Below are positions 1-9,489 of a stretch of DNA of 64,000 nt, piece after piece. Source of the DNA: Allobosea sp. CS1GBMeth4. GTDB lineage: Bacteria; Pseudomonadota; Alphaproteobacteria; Rhizobiales; Beijerinckiaceae. The notes below the pieces were generated by a model. It saw nothing but the letters and a program-made list of their open reading frames with translations, was not told the origin of the DNA and searched no databases. Positions within the stretch are counted from its first letter, which is position 1; the number at the start of each line of letters is the position of its first letter. Where the stretch lies: positions 186,001 through 250,000 of the forward strand of contig NZ_FYAS01000007.1 of the NCBI RefSeq assembly GCF_900185715.1. The letters run 5' to 3'. The translations under genes and the position numbers were made by a program.

Positions 1-919
1 CGAGCACGGCGCCGTTGCCGGGGCGCCCGCGCTCGCGCTCGATCCGGGGCAGGCTGCGCGGGTCGAGCGCCAGGGCGCGCTCGACCGCGGCCAGGACCTC
101 GCCGCCCGCGCGCGAGCGCTCGAAGCCGTTCGGCACCGAACGCAGCTCGCCGAGCGCCTCGGCCGAGCGTGGCGCGCGCTGGACGATGTCCATCAGCGCG
201 TCGTCCTTGAGCACCCGCTGGCGCGGCACGTCGCGCTGCTGCGCCTCGCGCTCGCGCCAGGCGGCGAGCTCCATCAGCACCGCCAGCTCCTTCGGCTTGC
301 GCAGGCGCCCCTTGAGCCGCTGCCAGGCGTTCTCCGGCTTGACCTCGTAGGTCGCGGGCGAGTTCAGCACCGCCATCTCCTCGGCGACCCAGCTCGCGCG
401 GCCGCTCCGCTCGAGGTCGGCCTTCAGAGCCAGGTAGATATCGCGCAGATGGGTGACGTCGGATTCGGCATAGACCAGCTGCGCCTCGCTGAGCGGGCGG
501 CGCGACCAGTCGGTGAAGCGCGAGGACTTGTCGATGCGCGCCTTGGCGAGATCGTTCACCAGCTGCTCGTAGCCGACCGAATCGCCGAAGCCGCAGACCA
601 TCGCCGCGACCTGGGTGTCGAACAGCGGCGTCGGCAGGATGCGGCCCAGCATCCAGACGATCTCGAGATCCTGCCGCGCGGCATGGAAGACCTTGACCAC
701 GTTCTGGTCGCCCATCAGCGCCATGAACGGGGCGATGTCGAGTCCCTCGGCCAGCGGGTCGACCATCACGGCCTCGTCGGGAGAGGCGATCTGGATCAGG
801 CAGAGCTTCGGGTAATAGGTCGTCTCGCGCAGGAACTCGGTGTCGACGGTGACGAAGGGATGCGCGGCGAGGCGGGAGCAGGTGGCGGCCAGCTCTTCGG
901 TCGTGGTGATCAGGTCCAT
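1..919 (-). CDS. rnd: Ribonuclease D (3' end outside window)
   Basis: RNase D is a 3'-5' exoribonuclease of the DEDD family that trims tRNA precursors. The start ATG is the complement of 917-919 and about 306 residues are visible; the C-terminus lies beyond base 1. The first exonuclease motif (VDTEFLRE) is at residues 20-27. The second (FHAARQDLE) and third (YAESDVTHL) are also present, and the HRDC-type region is rich in W, R and E. It is divergent from aspS, with about 135 bp between the starts. The assignment is firm; only the end is missing. Confidence 0.93.
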   Translation of the reverse strand, partial: MDLITTTEELAATCSRLAAHPFVTVDTEFLRETTYYPKLCLIQIASPDEAVMVDPLAEGLDIAPFMALMGDQNVVKVFHAARQDLEIVWMLGRILPTPLFDTQVAAMVCGFGDSVGYEQLVNDLAKARIDKSSRFTDWSRRPLSEAQLVYAESDVTHLRDIYLALKADLERSGRASWVAEEMAVLNSPATYEVKPENAWQRLKGRLRKPKELAVLMELAAWREREAQQRDVPRQRVLKDDALMDIVQRAPRSAEALGELRSVPNGFERSRAGGEVLAAVERALALDPRSLPRIERERGRPGNGAVL

Positions 920-1054
920 GAGGCGCGCTCTTAGCAGATGAACGAGCGCCATGTCGCGGGTGTTCTTGACAAGCAAGCCCTGCGCGTGTGGTTACGGCGC
1001 GACATCGCCTGCGTGCCCGACCGCGGCCGCATCGACGCCCGGAAAGCTGGACCC

Positions 1055-2839
1055 GTGACCTTGCATCGCTACCGTTCCCACACCTGCGGCGCGCTCCGCG
1101 AGAGCGACATCGGCGCCTCCGTGCGCCTCTCCGGCTGGTGCCATCGCATCCGCGACCATGGCGGCGTGCTGTTCATCGACCTGCGCGATCATTACGGCCT
1201 GACCCAGGTCGTGGTCGACCCGGATTCGCCCGCTTTCGCCGATGCCGAGAAGGCCCGCTCGGAATGGGTCATCCGCATCGACGGCAAGGTGAAGCCGCGC
1301 CTCGCCGGCACGGAGAACGCCAACCTCGCCACCGGCGCGGTCGAAGTCTTCGCCACCGCGCTGGAGGTGCTGGGCCCGGCGGCGGAGCTGCCGCTGCCGG
1401 TGTTCGGTGATCTCGAATATCCCGAGGACACCCGCCTCAAATATCGCTTCCTCGACCTGCGCCGCGACAAGCTGCACAGCAACATCATGCTGCGCACCAA
1501 GGTGATCGACTCGCTGCGCCAGCGCATGAAGGCGTCCGGCTTCTCCGAATTCCAGACGCCGATCCTGACGGCGTCCTCGCCCGAGGGCGCGCGCGACTTC
1601 CTGGTGCCGAGCCGCCTGCATCCGGGCAAGTTCTACGCCCTGCCGCAGGCGCCGCAGCAGTACAAGCAGCTCCTGATGATGGCGGGCTTCGACCGCTATT
1701 TCCAGATCGCGCCCTGCTTCCGCGACGAGGATCCGCGCGCCGACCGGCTGCCGGGCGAGTTCTACCAGCTCGACGTCGAGATGAGCTTCGTCGAGCAGGA
1801 GGACGTCTTCGCCACCATGGAGCCGGTGATCGCCGGCGTGTTCGAGGAGTTCGCCGGCGAGCGCAAGGTCGCGCGCGACTGGCCGCGCATCCCCTATGCG
1901 GAGGCGCTTCGCAAATACGGGTCCGACAAGCCGGACCTGCGCAATCCTCTCATCATGCAGGACGTCTCCGAGCATTTCCGCGGCTCGGGCTTCAAGGTCT
2001 TCGCGCGCATCCTCGAGGGCGAGAAGAACCGCGTCTGGGCGATCCCCGCCCCCGGCGGCGGCTCGCGCGCCTTCTGCGACCGGATGAATTCCTGGGCGCA
2101 GGGCGAGGGCCAGCCGGGGCTGGGCTATCTCATGGTCAAGGAAGGCGGCGAGGGGCAGGGGCCGATCGCCAACAATATCGGGCCCGAACGGGTCGCGGCG
2201 ATCGTCGCCCAGATGGGCCTGAAGGCGGGCGATGCCTGCTTCTTCGCCGCAGGCGATCCCGACAAGTTCTACAAGTTCGCCGGCAGCGCCCGCAACAAGG
2301 TCGGCTCCGAGCTCGGGCTGATCGACGAGAACGCCTTCGCCTTCGCCTGGATCGTCGATTTCCCGATGTTCGAGTGGAACGAGGACGAGAAGAAGGTCGA
2401 CTTCTCGCACAACCCGTTCTCGATGCCCCAGGGCGGCCTGAAGTCGCTGACCGAGGAGGATCCGCTCGCGATCAAGGCCTTCCAGTACGACATCGCCTGC
2501 AACGGCTACGAGCTCGCCTCCGGCGGCATCCGCAACCACCGCCCCGAGGCGATGGTGAAGGCCTTCGAGATCGCGGGTTACGGCGAGGAGACGGTGATCG
2601 AGCGCTTCGGCGGCATGTATCGCGCCTTCCAGTACGGCGCCCCGCCGCATGGCGGCATGGCCGCCGGCGTCGACCGCATCATCATGCTGCTCGCCGGGGC
2701 GACCAATCTGCGCGAGGTCGCGCTGTTCCCGATGAACCAGCAGGCCGTCGATCTCCTGATGGGCGCGCCCGCCCCGGCGACGCCGAAGCAGCTGCGCGAG
2801 GCGCATCTGCGCGTCAACCTGCCCGAGAAGGACGGCTGA
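1055..2839 (+). CDS. aspS: Aspartyl-tRNA synthetase
   Basis: Class II synthetase that charges tRNA-Asp, and possibly tRNA-Asn as in many alphaproteobacteria. From the GTG at 1055 it has 594 residues, normal for the bacterial type with its GAD insertion. The N-terminal OB-fold anticodon domain begins [15 protein letters not shown]. Class II motif 2 ([10 protein letters not shown]) and motif 3 ([14 protein letters not shown], near the C-terminus) are intact. The family usually begins at the M of MHRYRSHTC, which would be the TTG at 1061, so either start is possible. A TTGACA -35-like box at 966-971 with only a weak -10 (GGTTAC) lies upstream. tRNA-Asp(GTC) itself is at 54755. Confidence 0.96.
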   Translation: MTLHRYRSHTCGALRESDIGASVRLSGWCHRIRDHGGVLFIDLRDHYGLTQVVVDPDSPAFADAEKARSEWVIRIDGKVKPRLAGTENANLATGAVEVFATALEVLGPAAELPLPVFGDLEYPEDTRLKYRFLDLRRDKLHSNIMLRTKVIDSLRQRMKASGFSEFQTPILTASSPEGARDFLVPSRLHPGKFYALPQAPQQYKQLLMMAGFDRYFQIAPCFRDEDPRADRLPGEFYQLDVEMSFVEQEDVFATMEPVIAGVFEEFAGERKVARDWPRIPYAEALRKYGSDKPDLRNPLIMQDVSEHFRGSGFKVFARILEGEKNRVWAIPAPGGGSRAFCDRMNSWAQGEGQPGLGYLMVKEGGEGQGPIANNIGPERVAAIVAQMGLKAGDACFFAAGDPDKFYKFAGSARNKVGSELGLIDENAFAFAWIVDFPMFEWNEDEKKVDFSHNPFSMPQGGLKSLTEEDPLAIKAFQYDIACNGYELASGGIRNHRPEAMVKAFEIAGYGEETVIERFGGMYRAFQYGAPPHGGMAAGVDRIIMLLAGATNLREVALFPMNQQAVDLLMGAPAPATPKQLREAHLRVNLPEKDG

Positions 2840-2845
2840 GCCGCC

Positions 2846-3220
2846 ATGACCCTGCCTGTCGCCGCGCGGCGCGCCGTGCTGGCCTTGCTCGCGCCCGCCC
2901 TGTCGGCCTGCGTCGCCAATACCCCGCAATCGACCTCCAGCGTCGCGCATGCCAGCCTGCTCGCCGGCATCGTCTCACGCGCCGCGGTCTGCAAGGCGGG
3001 CTATGCGCGGACGGGGACGCTCGACAGCTTCCTGCAGGCCGAACGCGAGCGCGGCGCGACTCAGGAGCAGCTCGCCGCCGCGCGTTCGGCCTATGTCTCG
3101 ATCTCCGAAGCCGAGACGATCAATCAGGGCGTGCGCCCGGAGCCCTGCACGGCCGAGGAGCGGACGAAGCTGCGCGGCCAGATGAGCAGCGTCCGCGCCG
3201 GCCGCTTCGACGGCCTCTGA
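2846..3220 (+). CDS. Small putative lipoprotein
   Basis: A 124-residue protein starting 6 bp after aspS, probably co-transcribed with it. Residues 1-21 form a signal peptide with the lipobox LSAC (Cys22), so it should be processed by signal peptidase II and lipid-anchored. The mature part has two further Cys (about 51 and 99), which could form a disulfide, and no domain I recognise. The next gene encodes another short lipoprotein with a similar layout (lipobox, then a first Cys in a short helix and a second Cys near the end). The two may be old duplicates. Confidence 0.72.
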   Translation: MTLPVAARRAVLALLAPALSACVANTPQSTSSVAHASLLAGIVSRAAVCKAGYARTGTLDSFLQAERERGATQEQLAAARSAYVSISEAETINQGVRPEPCTAEERTKLRGQMSSVRAGRFDGL

Positions 3221-3226
3221 TCGGTC

Positions 3227-3526
3227 ATGAGCGCGCCCAGGCCCTGCCTCGCCGCGCTCGCGGCCCTGAGCCTTGCCGGTTGCGTCGCAGCGGGGCCGGT
3301 TCCGGGCACGCCGGAGTTCACGGCCGCGCAAGTGTCGCGCGCCTATGATTGCGGGCTGAAGGTCGACCGCGGCGGCATCATCGCGCGGCTGCCGGCCGGC
3401 CAGCGCAGCCGCTTCGTCGCGGCCAATGCGAGCTACGCGGTGCAGTCCTACAGGGCGCCCCGCCGCTGCGAGGCCCCCGAGCGCGAGAGGCTCCGGCACG
3501 AGCTGCCGCTCGCGGCCCGGCGCTGA
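3227..3526 (+). CDS. Small putative lipoprotein
   Basis: A 99-residue protein with a signal peptide and lipobox LAGC (Cys19). It lies 6 bp after the preceding lipoprotein gene, and aspS plus both lipoproteins read as one unit. The mature region has one Cys in the motif AYDCGLKVDRGG and another near the end (RRCEAPERE), spaced much as in its neighbour. No function is recognised. Confidence 0.68.
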   Translation: MSAPRPCLAALAALSLAGCVAAGPVPGTPEFTAAQVSRAYDCGLKVDRGGIIARLPAGQRSRFVAANASYAVQSYRAPRRCEAPERERLRHELPLAARR

Positions 3527-3560
3527 TCGCCTCTTGCCTCGCGCCGCTCATCCCGCGCAG

Positions 3561-4466
3561 ATGCAGGTCATGAGCTTTTCCGCCGCCGACGTCACCGCCA
3601 TCGTCGTCAGTTTCGACAGCGCCGAGGTGCTGCCGCACTGCCTCACCGCGCTGGCGGGCGAGGGGGTGAAGGCGATTGTCGTCGACAATGCCAGCGGCGA
3701 CGCCTCGGCCGAGATCGCGGCGCGGCATGGCGCGACCGTCCTGCGTAACGCGCGCAATGAAGGCTATGGCCGCGCCAACAACCGCGGCGCAGGCGCGGCG
3801 ACGACGCCCTTCATCCTGATCGTCAATCCCGATCTAGAAGTGCAGCCGGGCGCGGTCTCGGCGCTGCTCGCGGCGGCCGAGGCCTATCCCGACGCGGCCG
3901 CCTTCGCGCCGCGCCTCGTCGAGCCGTCCGGCCGCGTCTTCCTGCAGCCGCGCTCGCTGCTTTCGCCGCCCCATCTCAACCGGGCTGCCCGGATCGTTCT
4001 GCCGGAGGGCGACGCCTGCCTGCCCTTCCTGTCGGGAGCCTGCCTGCTGCTGCGCCGCGAGGTCTTTCTCGCCCTCGGCGGCTTCGATCCGGCGATCTTC
4101 CTGTTCTACGAGGACGACGATCTCTGCCGGCGCCTGCGCGAGGCGGGCCATGCGCTGGTCCATGTCGACGGCGCCAGCGCGCGGCATGGCCGCGGCCGCT
4201 CCAGCGCGCCGTCGCCGCAGCGCCGCTTCATCGCGCGCTGGCACCTCGCCTGGTCGGAATACCACGTCACCCGGAAATGGGGCCTGCCCGCGCCGGGCAT
4301 CGGCAAGATCCTCGAAAATGCCGCCAAGGCAATCGGTTATGGGCTGATCTTGAATCGGGACAAGATGTATGCGCATGCCGGTTCGGTCGCCGGGGCGCTC
4401 GCAGCCCGCGCCGGCCACAGCGCGCTCGCGCGGCAAAGCTTGAACGAGGCGGAGGTCATCGCGTGA
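3561..4466 (+). CDS. Family 2 glycosyltransferase (rhamnosyltransferase-like)
   Basis: A GT-A fold glycosyltransferase of about 301 residues. The nucleotide-sugar region has VDNASGD near residue 43 and a DxD-like IVNPDLEV. The acceptor-side motif GGFDPAIFLFYEDDDLCRR is typical of WbbL/rhamnosyltransferase-type enzymes. It probably adds a sugar to an O-antigen or other surface polysaccharide at the inner face of the membrane. The start is uncertain between ATG 3561 and ATG 3570. The stop overlaps the GTG of the acyltransferase gene by 4 bp, so the two are translationally coupled. Confidence 0.9.
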   Translation: MQVMSFSAADVTAIVVSFDSAEVLPHCLTALAGEGVKAIVVDNASGDASAEIAARHGATVLRNARNEGYGRANNRGAGAATTPFILIVNPDLEVQPGAVSALLAAAEAYPDAAAFAPRLVEPSGRVFLQPRSLLSPPHLNRAARIVLPEGDACLPFLSGACLLLRREVFLALGGFDPAIFLFYEDDDLCRRLREAGHALVHVDGASARHGRGRSSAPSPQRRFIARWHLAWSEYHVTRKWGLPAPGIGKILENAAKAIGYGLILNRDKMYAHAGSVAGALAARAGHSALARQSLNEAEVIA

Positions 4467-5521
4467 CGGGCTTCCTGCGTGCCGCCAGCGCCGCCGACGG
4501 GCTGAGCCTCCCCCACAACCATTTCGGCCTGCTGCGCCTGGTGCTGGCGCTGGCCGTCGTGGTCTCGCATGCGCTCAGCGTCACCACCGGCCGGGTCGAG
4601 GACGAGCTGCTGGCGCACTCGACCGGTTTCACGCTCGGCGAGCATGCGGTCAACGGCTTCTTCGCCATCTCCGGCTTCCTGGTGACGATGAGCTATCGGC
4701 AGCGCGGCTGGCGCGACTATGTCGTTGCCCGCACCTTGCGCATCGCGCCGGGGCTGATCGCGGCGACGCTGGTCGTCTCGCTGCTGCTCGGCAGCGCGCT
4801 GACGAAGCTCGACTTGCGGGCTTATCTGTCCGACCCGCAGCTCTGGCGCTTCATCGGCGCCACGCTGACCAGCTTCAAGAGCTCGGCGCCACTGCCTGGC
4901 GTCTTCGCGGACAACCCGCTGACCTTCCCGATGGGGACGGTCTGGACATTGAAATACGAGACGCTCTGCTATCTCGGCGTGCTCGTCGCCGGTCTGGCCG
5001 GGCTGCTGGCGCATCGCCGGGTCGTGCTCGGCCTCTGGGCGGCGCTGGTCGTCGCGACGGTCCTGCGCGAAATCCTCACTCCGGGCGGGCCCAAGGGCGT
5101 CGAGACGGCGCTGCGCCTGCCGCTGATCTTCCTGACCGGGGGGCTGGTCTATCTCTGGCGCGAAAAGGTGCCGCTGTCGCTGCCGGGCCTGGCCGTCGCG
5201 CTCGTCGTCGTGACCCTGTCCCAGGCGACGCCGGCCTACAAGGCCTTGCTCTATCTCGTCAGCGCCTGGGGCGTGCTCGTGCTGGCCCTGGCTCCGCCTC
5301 TGGCCCGCTGGCGCAGCGAGCCGCCGGCAGACTTGTCCTATGGCGTCTATCTCTATGGGTGGCCGGTGCAGCAGGCTTTCGTCGCGCTGTTTCCGACCGT
5401 CGGGGCGCTGACCCTGTTCGCGCCCTCGCTCGTCGTGACGCTGCTCGTCGCCGCGCTGTCCTGGTATCTCGTCGAGAAACCGGCGCTCGGGCTCAAGCGC
5501 CGGCTGCTGAAGCCTGCCTGA
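4463..5521 (+). CDS. Acyltransferase 3 family membrane protein
   Basis: A 352-residue polytopic membrane protein of the acyltransferase-3 (OafA/NodX) family, which O-acetylates surface sugars. The N-terminus has the family pattern NHFGLLRLVLALAVVVSHA, with the conserved His in the first membrane helix. FFAISGFLV and R-containing loops (VARTLRIAPGL) follow, and about ten hydrophobic segments are visible. The GTG start at 4463 has a strong GGAGG 7 bp upstream and overlaps the glycosyltransferase stop (GTGA). The pair probably makes and modifies one polysaccharide. Confidence 0.9.
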   Translation: MTGFLRAASAADGLSLPHNHFGLLRLVLALAVVVSHALSVTTGRVEDELLAHSTGFTLGEHAVNGFFAISGFLVTMSYRQRGWRDYVVARTLRIAPGLIAATLVVSLLLGSALTKLDLRAYLSDPQLWRFIGATLTSFKSSAPLPGVFADNPLTFPMGTVWTLKYETLCYLGVLVAGLAGLLAHRRVVLGLWAALVVATVLREILTPGGPKGVETALRLPLIFLTGGLVYLWREKVPLSLPGLAVALVVVTLSQATPAYKALLYLVSAWGVLVLALAPPLARWRSEPPADLSYGVYLYGWPVQQAFVALFPTVGALTLFAPSLVVTLLVAALSWYLVEKPALGLKRRLLKPA

Positions 5522-6197
5522 CGGCCGCCGCCAGCTCGTCGATGCGGCCGGACATCAGCAGCGGCAGGAGGCGCGAAACCGCTTCCGGCGGCAGTGCCCA
5601 CCAGCGGCTCGCCAGCAGCGCCTCGATCTGCGGCTCGGGCAGGCGCAGCCGCACGAGTTTCGCAGGGTTGCCGGCGACGATCGCATAGGGCGGCACGTCG
5701 CGGGTCACCACGGCGCGGGCCGCGACCACGGCGCCATGGCCGATCGTCACGCCGGAGAGGATCATCGCCTGCGAGCCGAGCCAGACGTCATGGCCGATCA
5801 TGACGTCGCCGCGCGTCGCGTCATGGCCGCCCATGCCGGCCGCCGCCGGCCATAAGTTCGGCAGGGCGGGGAAGGGGTAGGTCGTCGCCCAGTCGGTGCG
5901 GTGGTTGCCGCCGAGCAGGATCTCGACGCCGTCGGCGATCGAGCCGTAGCGTCCGATCGACAGCCGCGCCCCGCTCTCGGGAAAGCGGACCTTGGGCCGG
6001 CCATAGGTGAACGCCCCGACCGCGATCTGCCCCGGGCGGCACGCCAGGAGCTTCGCCAGATGCACGCGCGTCTGGTTGTCCGGGTTGATCCAGCGCCGCA
6101 GGATGCTGCGCGGGCCGGCGGGCAGGCCGGCCCACCAGATCGCGAGCGCTCCCGGGTGCCAATCGGCGTCCGGGCTCGGGAGGTCGGCGACGCTCAA
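5493..6197 (-). CDS. Hexapeptide-repeat acetyltransferase (CatB/Xat-like)
   Basis: A 234-residue left-handed beta-helix acyltransferase. The central part has hexapeptide rungs (VMIGHDVWLGSQAMILSGV, TIGHGAVVAARAVV) and the active-site loop with GGNHRTDW, typical of the xenobiotic/polysaccharide acetyltransferase group that uses acetyl-CoA. The C-terminal PPYAIVAGNPAKLVRLR ends the helix. It converges on the acyltransferase-3 gene and the 3' ends overlap by 29 bp. The likely acceptor is a sugar, given the neighbours. Chloramphenicol is unlikely but not excluded by sequence. Confidence 0.9.
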   Translation of the reverse strand: MSVADLPSPDADWHPGALAIWWAGLPAGPRSILRRWINPDNQTRVHLAKLLACRPGQIAVGAFTYGRPKVRFPESGARLSIGRYGSIADGVEILLGGNHRTDWATTYPFPALPNLWPAAAGMGGHDATRGDVMIGHDVWLGSQAMILSGVTIGHGAVVAARAVVTRDVPPYAIVAGNPAKLVRLRLPEPQIEALLASRWWALPPEAVSRLLPLLMSGRIDELAAAVRQASAAGA

Positions 6198-6207
6198 GCC
6201 GTCCGCC

Positions 6208-8046
6208 TCATTCGGCGCTGGCCTGGACGTCGATCTTGTCGAAGATCTCGGTCGGCTCCCCGAGCGTGATCACGTCGGCGAGGCCGAGCCCGGCCGGCGT
6301 CCTGGCGTTCGCCTTCACCGTCAGCGTGCCCGGCTTGGCGACGAAGCGGGCGACCGCGTTCGCCAGCGTCTTGGCGCCGTCCGACGGGCCGAGGATGGCG
6401 GCGAGGCCGAGGCTCGCCATCATGCCGTATTCGCGCCGGACGTCCTCGACCTTGCGCTTCGACTTCTTCGCCTCGTTCTCGAGGAGTTTCTCGGCGAGGC
6501 CGAGATTCTGCAGCTTGACCTCGACGGTCTTGGCGGTCGCGCCGAGCAGCGCGACCTGCGCCAGGGCGAGGTCCCCCGAGAACACGTCCTTGCCGATATT
6601 GCCGAGCATGCCGGTCGCGTCGAGCCGGGCCATGCCGGCCCCGCCCAGCGAGAGCGTGCGGATGGCGAACTCCTTGCTCGCCTCCTGCCAGGCGAGGGCG
6701 AGCTTGGCCGAGAGGTCGAGGGTCCGGTAGCCCATCGCCAGCAGGTCCTTCGCGGCGGGATTGTCGGCACTGTCGACGATCGGGAAGGTGATCTTGTCGA
6801 GCGTCAGCGCCATGTCGGTCGGGATGCCGTTGACCTGCTCGCCCGCCTTGAGCTCGAAGCTGCCGAGGCCGACCTGGATCGGCGCGCCGGCCGGCTGGCC
6901 GCGCTTGCCCTCCTGCGGCACGCTCATCTGCACGCCGCTCATCCTGACGGTGCCGAGCTTCGGGATGAAGCGGCGGAAATCGAGCGCCTTGAGATCGACG
7001 GCGGCGTCGCCGAGCGCCTTGATCTCCCGCAGCACCCCCGCGAACGAGAAGCCGGAATACCCCAGCGAGGCGATCGCACCCTTCGCGCCGCCGCCCTCGA
7101 ACTGCAGCCCCTCGATCACGAAGCCGGACTTCTCGGGCGCATCCTCGCCGAAGGCGACGCGTGCGATGCGCAGGTCGACGGCCTCGGCCTTGGCGCCCGG
7201 CTTGGGCGGCGTCTTCAGGGCCATGATGATGTCACGCTGCTCGCCGCTGCCGTAATCGACCGCGTCGAAGAGCTCGGCCATCGCGAGCAGCAGCTTGCGG
7301 TCGCGCGCGGTGGTGACGGCCGGGTCTTCCTTGCTGTTGAGGTCGCGCGCGGCCTTTTCCGATTCGTTGCTCAGCACGACGATGCGGCTCATCACCTCGC
7401 CCAGGGGCTCGGCGGCGATGCGCGCCTTGAAGCCGCGCATCGAGGCCTTGCCGGCGGACATCCTGCCCTGCTCGCCGAGGTCGAACACGAAGCCGTCCTG
7501 CTCGATCCTGCCGAGGACCGGCTGCATCGCGGCTGTCTCGCCCGGCTTGGCCGCCTCGCCGAAGACGCGGGCGATCTGCATGAGGTCGAGCGCTTCGAAG
7601 CTGGTGCGCTTGATCTCGCCGCTGATCGGGCCGGTGGCGCCACCCTCGACCTTGATCGCGCCGTCGCTCGACTCGCCGCGCCCGATCCGGCCCTCGCGGA
7701 TCTCGGAGAACCGGACGTTGCGATAGGTCGTGACCTGCTTCTGCGGGCCGAAATTCTGCTCCATCACCAGCGTCGGCGCCGTGATCTCGCCGGCATTGAG
7801 CTTTGCGAGCCGGACGGCGGCGCTCTCGCCGCTCCCCTGGAAGATGGCGAGGAAGCTCTCGCGGTCCAGCGAGGTGTCCTTCACCTCGAGCTTCGGGATC
7901 GACAGCACGAACTTGCCGAGATCGAGCTTGAGATTGTCGAGCTGGAGATCGGCGGCGGAGGCGGGGGCGGCCAGGAGGACCAGCAGCAGGGCGGTCGTGG
8001 ACAGCGACCGGAAGCTGGCGAGGCGTCGGCCGGGGGAAATCGTCAT
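6208..8046 (-). CDS. Large secreted protein of unknown function
   Basis: A 612-residue protein beginning MTISPGRRLASFRS. A clear Sec signal peptide (hydrophobic LSTTALLLVLLAAPASA, cleavage after ASA near residue 31) is followed by a long, soluble, Cys-poor mature region rich in beta-type patterns (LQLDNLKLDLGKFVLSIPKLEV). The same kind of hydrophobic alternation recurs throughout, suggesting a periplasmic repeat fold. The ATG has AGGAGA 7 bp upstream. I recognise no named domain. The gene lies 10 bp downstream of the start of the acetyltransferase gene on the same strand, so the two may be co-transcribed. Confidence 0.85.
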   Translation of the reverse strand: MTISPGRRLASFRSLSTTALLLVLLAAPASAADLQLDNLKLDLGKFVLSIPKLEVKDTSLDRESFLAIFQGSGESAAVRLAKLNAGEITAPTLVMEQNFGPQKQVTTYRNVRFSEIREGRIGRGESSDGAIKVEGGATGPISGEIKRTSFEALDLMQIARVFGEAAKPGETAAMQPVLGRIEQDGFVFDLGEQGRMSAGKASMRGFKARIAAEPLGEVMSRIVVLSNESEKAARDLNSKEDPAVTTARDRKLLLAMAELFDAVDYGSGEQRDIIMALKTPPKPGAKAEAVDLRIARVAFGEDAPEKSGFVIEGLQFEGGGAKGAIASLGYSGFSFAGVLREIKALGDAAVDLKALDFRRFIPKLGTVRMSGVQMSVPQEGKRGQPAGAPIQVGLGSFELKAGEQVNGIPTDMALTLDKITFPIVDSADNPAAKDLLAMGYRTLDLSAKLALAWQEASKEFAIRTLSLGGAGMARLDATGMLGNIGKDVFSGDLALAQVALLGATAKTVEVKLQNLGLAEKLLENEAKKSKRKVEDVRREYGMMASLGLAAILGPSDGAKTLANAVARFVAKPGTLTVKANARTPAGLGLADVITLGEPTEIFDKIDVQASAE

Positions 8047-8323
8047 GCGGGTCTCCTGAAGCATGTGTCGAGCCCGCACGGCGTGAAACGGGCCAAGCTC
8101 CGATTGGCGGCGCCAGGGACGGATTCGCCGCCGGGGCGGCTGATCCGTTCCTGGGCCGGAAGGTCGGCCGACCCTGCCGCAACCCGGTGACGAAAGGAAG
8201 ATGCGACCGGCGCCGCGCCGGCGAAAAGCTTGACGGAAGGGCATGGTTTCGTGCCATTGGCCGCAGAACCGCCACGAGGCCGCGGCAAGCCTCGCCTCGG
8301 GGTGGCCTGTCGGGCGAGGCGCG

Positions 8324-8812
8324 ATGATGTCTTTTGCTGAACGTGTTCTGCGGCTGGCTTTCGCCGCCGCGCTGATGGTCGGCGTTCTCGGCGCGTCGCC
8401 CCGGCCGGCCGGGGCCCAGAATGCGCCCGTGGGCGGGCTGGAGCCGCTCACCATCGTCACCGCCTCGGGCCGACACGCCTTCCAGGTCGAGGTGATGCGC
8501 ACGCCCGAGCAGCGCGCGCGCGGGCTGATGCATCGCCAGTTCCTGCCGGCCGATCGCGGCATGCTCTTCGACTTCGCCCGCACCGAGCCGGTCGCGATGT
8601 GGATGCAGAACACCTACATCTCGCTCGACATGCTCTTCATCCGCGCCGACGGCACCGTCGCCCGCATCGCCGAACGGGCCGAGCCGCTCTCGACCCGGAC
8701 CATCCCCTCGGGCGAGCCGGTGCTCTCGGTGCTGGAGGTCAATGCCGGCATCGCCGAGAAGCTCGGCATCAAGCCGGGCGACAGGGTCGAGCATCCGCTG
8801 TTCAAGCGCTGA
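8324..8812 (+). CDS. DUF192 family secreted protein
   Basis: A 162-residue protein with an N-terminal signal peptide (about 30 residues ending RPAGAQ), then a single DUF192 domain. The hallmark segments are present: VEVMRTPEQRARGLMHRQFLP, GMLFDF, then MWMQNTYISLDMLFIRADG and the late VLEVNAG. The domain is a small beta-barrel with unknown biochemistry, common in alphaproteobacteria and archaea. Start ATG 8324 or 8327; GAGG lies just upstream. It is divergent from the secreted-protein gene to its left. Confidence 0.9.
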   Translation: MMSFAERVLRLAFAAALMVGVLGASPRPAGAQNAPVGGLEPLTIVTASGRHAFQVEVMRTPEQRARGLMHRQFLPADRGMLFDFARTEPVAMWMQNTYISLDMLFIRADGTVARIAERAEPLSTRTIPSGEPVLSVLEVNAGIAEKLGIKPGDRVEHPLFKR

Positions 8813-8990
8813 CGCGCCGCCCGTCCGAGCGGGTTCGACGGGACTTTGCGCAGATCACAATGGTGAGCACGGGCCGATCGCAAAAGGGGTATCCACTTTG
8901 CGGAGCAGGCCCTGGCGCCCGGCCGGTCGCCCGGCGGCCCGCTTGCGGCTATGATCGCGATGCGAGAGGCGCCGGAACGGAGGCTGGGAG

Positions 8991-9179
8991 ATGCCGGGGA
9001 ATTCCGATCGAACGGAACTGGACGACCGAATCGCGATCGTCCGCCGCAACATCGCCGAGCTGATGGAGCAGGCGACCGGTGCGTCGGGAGCGGCGGTGGA
9101 GGAGAGTCTCGCCAACCGGCTCAACGAGCAACAGGACCTGCTCAACGAGCTGCTGAAGCAGCGCGAGGCGAAAGGCTGA
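8991..9179 (+). CDS. Short coiled-coil protein
   Basis: A 62-residue acidic protein with no Cys and a heptad-like pattern from residue 10 to the end (DDRIAIVRRNIAELMEQ, ESLANRLNEQQDLLNELLKQ). It is predicted to form a helical hairpin or dimer. A purine-rich GGCTGGGAG precedes the ATG. Function unknown. It looks like a genuine small gene because composition and codon use match the neighbours and the ribosome-binding site is well placed. Confidence 0.68.
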   Translation: MPGNSDRTELDDRIAIVRRNIAELMEQATGASGAAVEESLANRLNEQQDLLNELLKQREAKG

Positions 9180-9263
9180 GTGCGCCGGCATCGCCGTTGT
9201 CGGCCGAACGCCGGCAGGGCCGCAGGCGAAAGGCGGCTGGCCCGATCGGCCGGGACGCTCGCC

Positions 9264-9282
9264 TGGGAACAGCGTGTTCCCA
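9264..9282. promoter_or_regulatory. 19-bp perfect inverted repeat
   Basis: The sequence TGGGAACAGCGTGTTCCCA is an exact 8-bp inverted repeat around GCG. It sits between the coiled-coil gene and tRNA-Pro with no T-run after it. It could be an operator or a transcript-end hairpin; the sequence does not decide. Confidence 0.35.
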
Positions 9283-9377
9283 AAGCCGGCCGTTGGTGAT
9301 ATGGCGTTCCGCATCCGCCGGGCTGGAGATGGCCGGCGGAACCGATTTGCGAGTGATTGATTACACTTGCGGGACGG

Positions 9378-9454
9378 CGGGGTATAGCGCAGCCCGGTAG
9401 CGCATCTGCTTTGGGAGCAGAGGGTCCCAGGTTCGAATCCTGGTGCCCCGACCA
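9378..9454 (+). tRNA. tRNA-Pro(TGG)
   Basis: A full cloverleaf is visible. The acceptor stem CGGGGTA pairs with TGCCCCG with one G-T wobble. The D arm is GCGC..GCGC, the anticodon loop TTTGGGA gives anticodon TGG, and the T arm is CCAGG/TTCGAAT/CCTGG. CCA is encoded. 77 nt. Confidence 0.97.
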
Positions 9455-9489
9455 ATCTCGGAAGGCTTTGCCGCGAGGCGAGGGGAAGC

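Noticed and set aside
449..934. Open frame on the + strand opposite rnd
   Set aside because: It is the antisense of a clear RNase D gene; long antisense frames are expected at this GC content.
9264..9282. LexA box reading of the palindrome
   Set aside because: Spacing is GAAC-N5-GTTC, whereas alphaproteobacterial LexA sites read GTTC-N7-GTTC.
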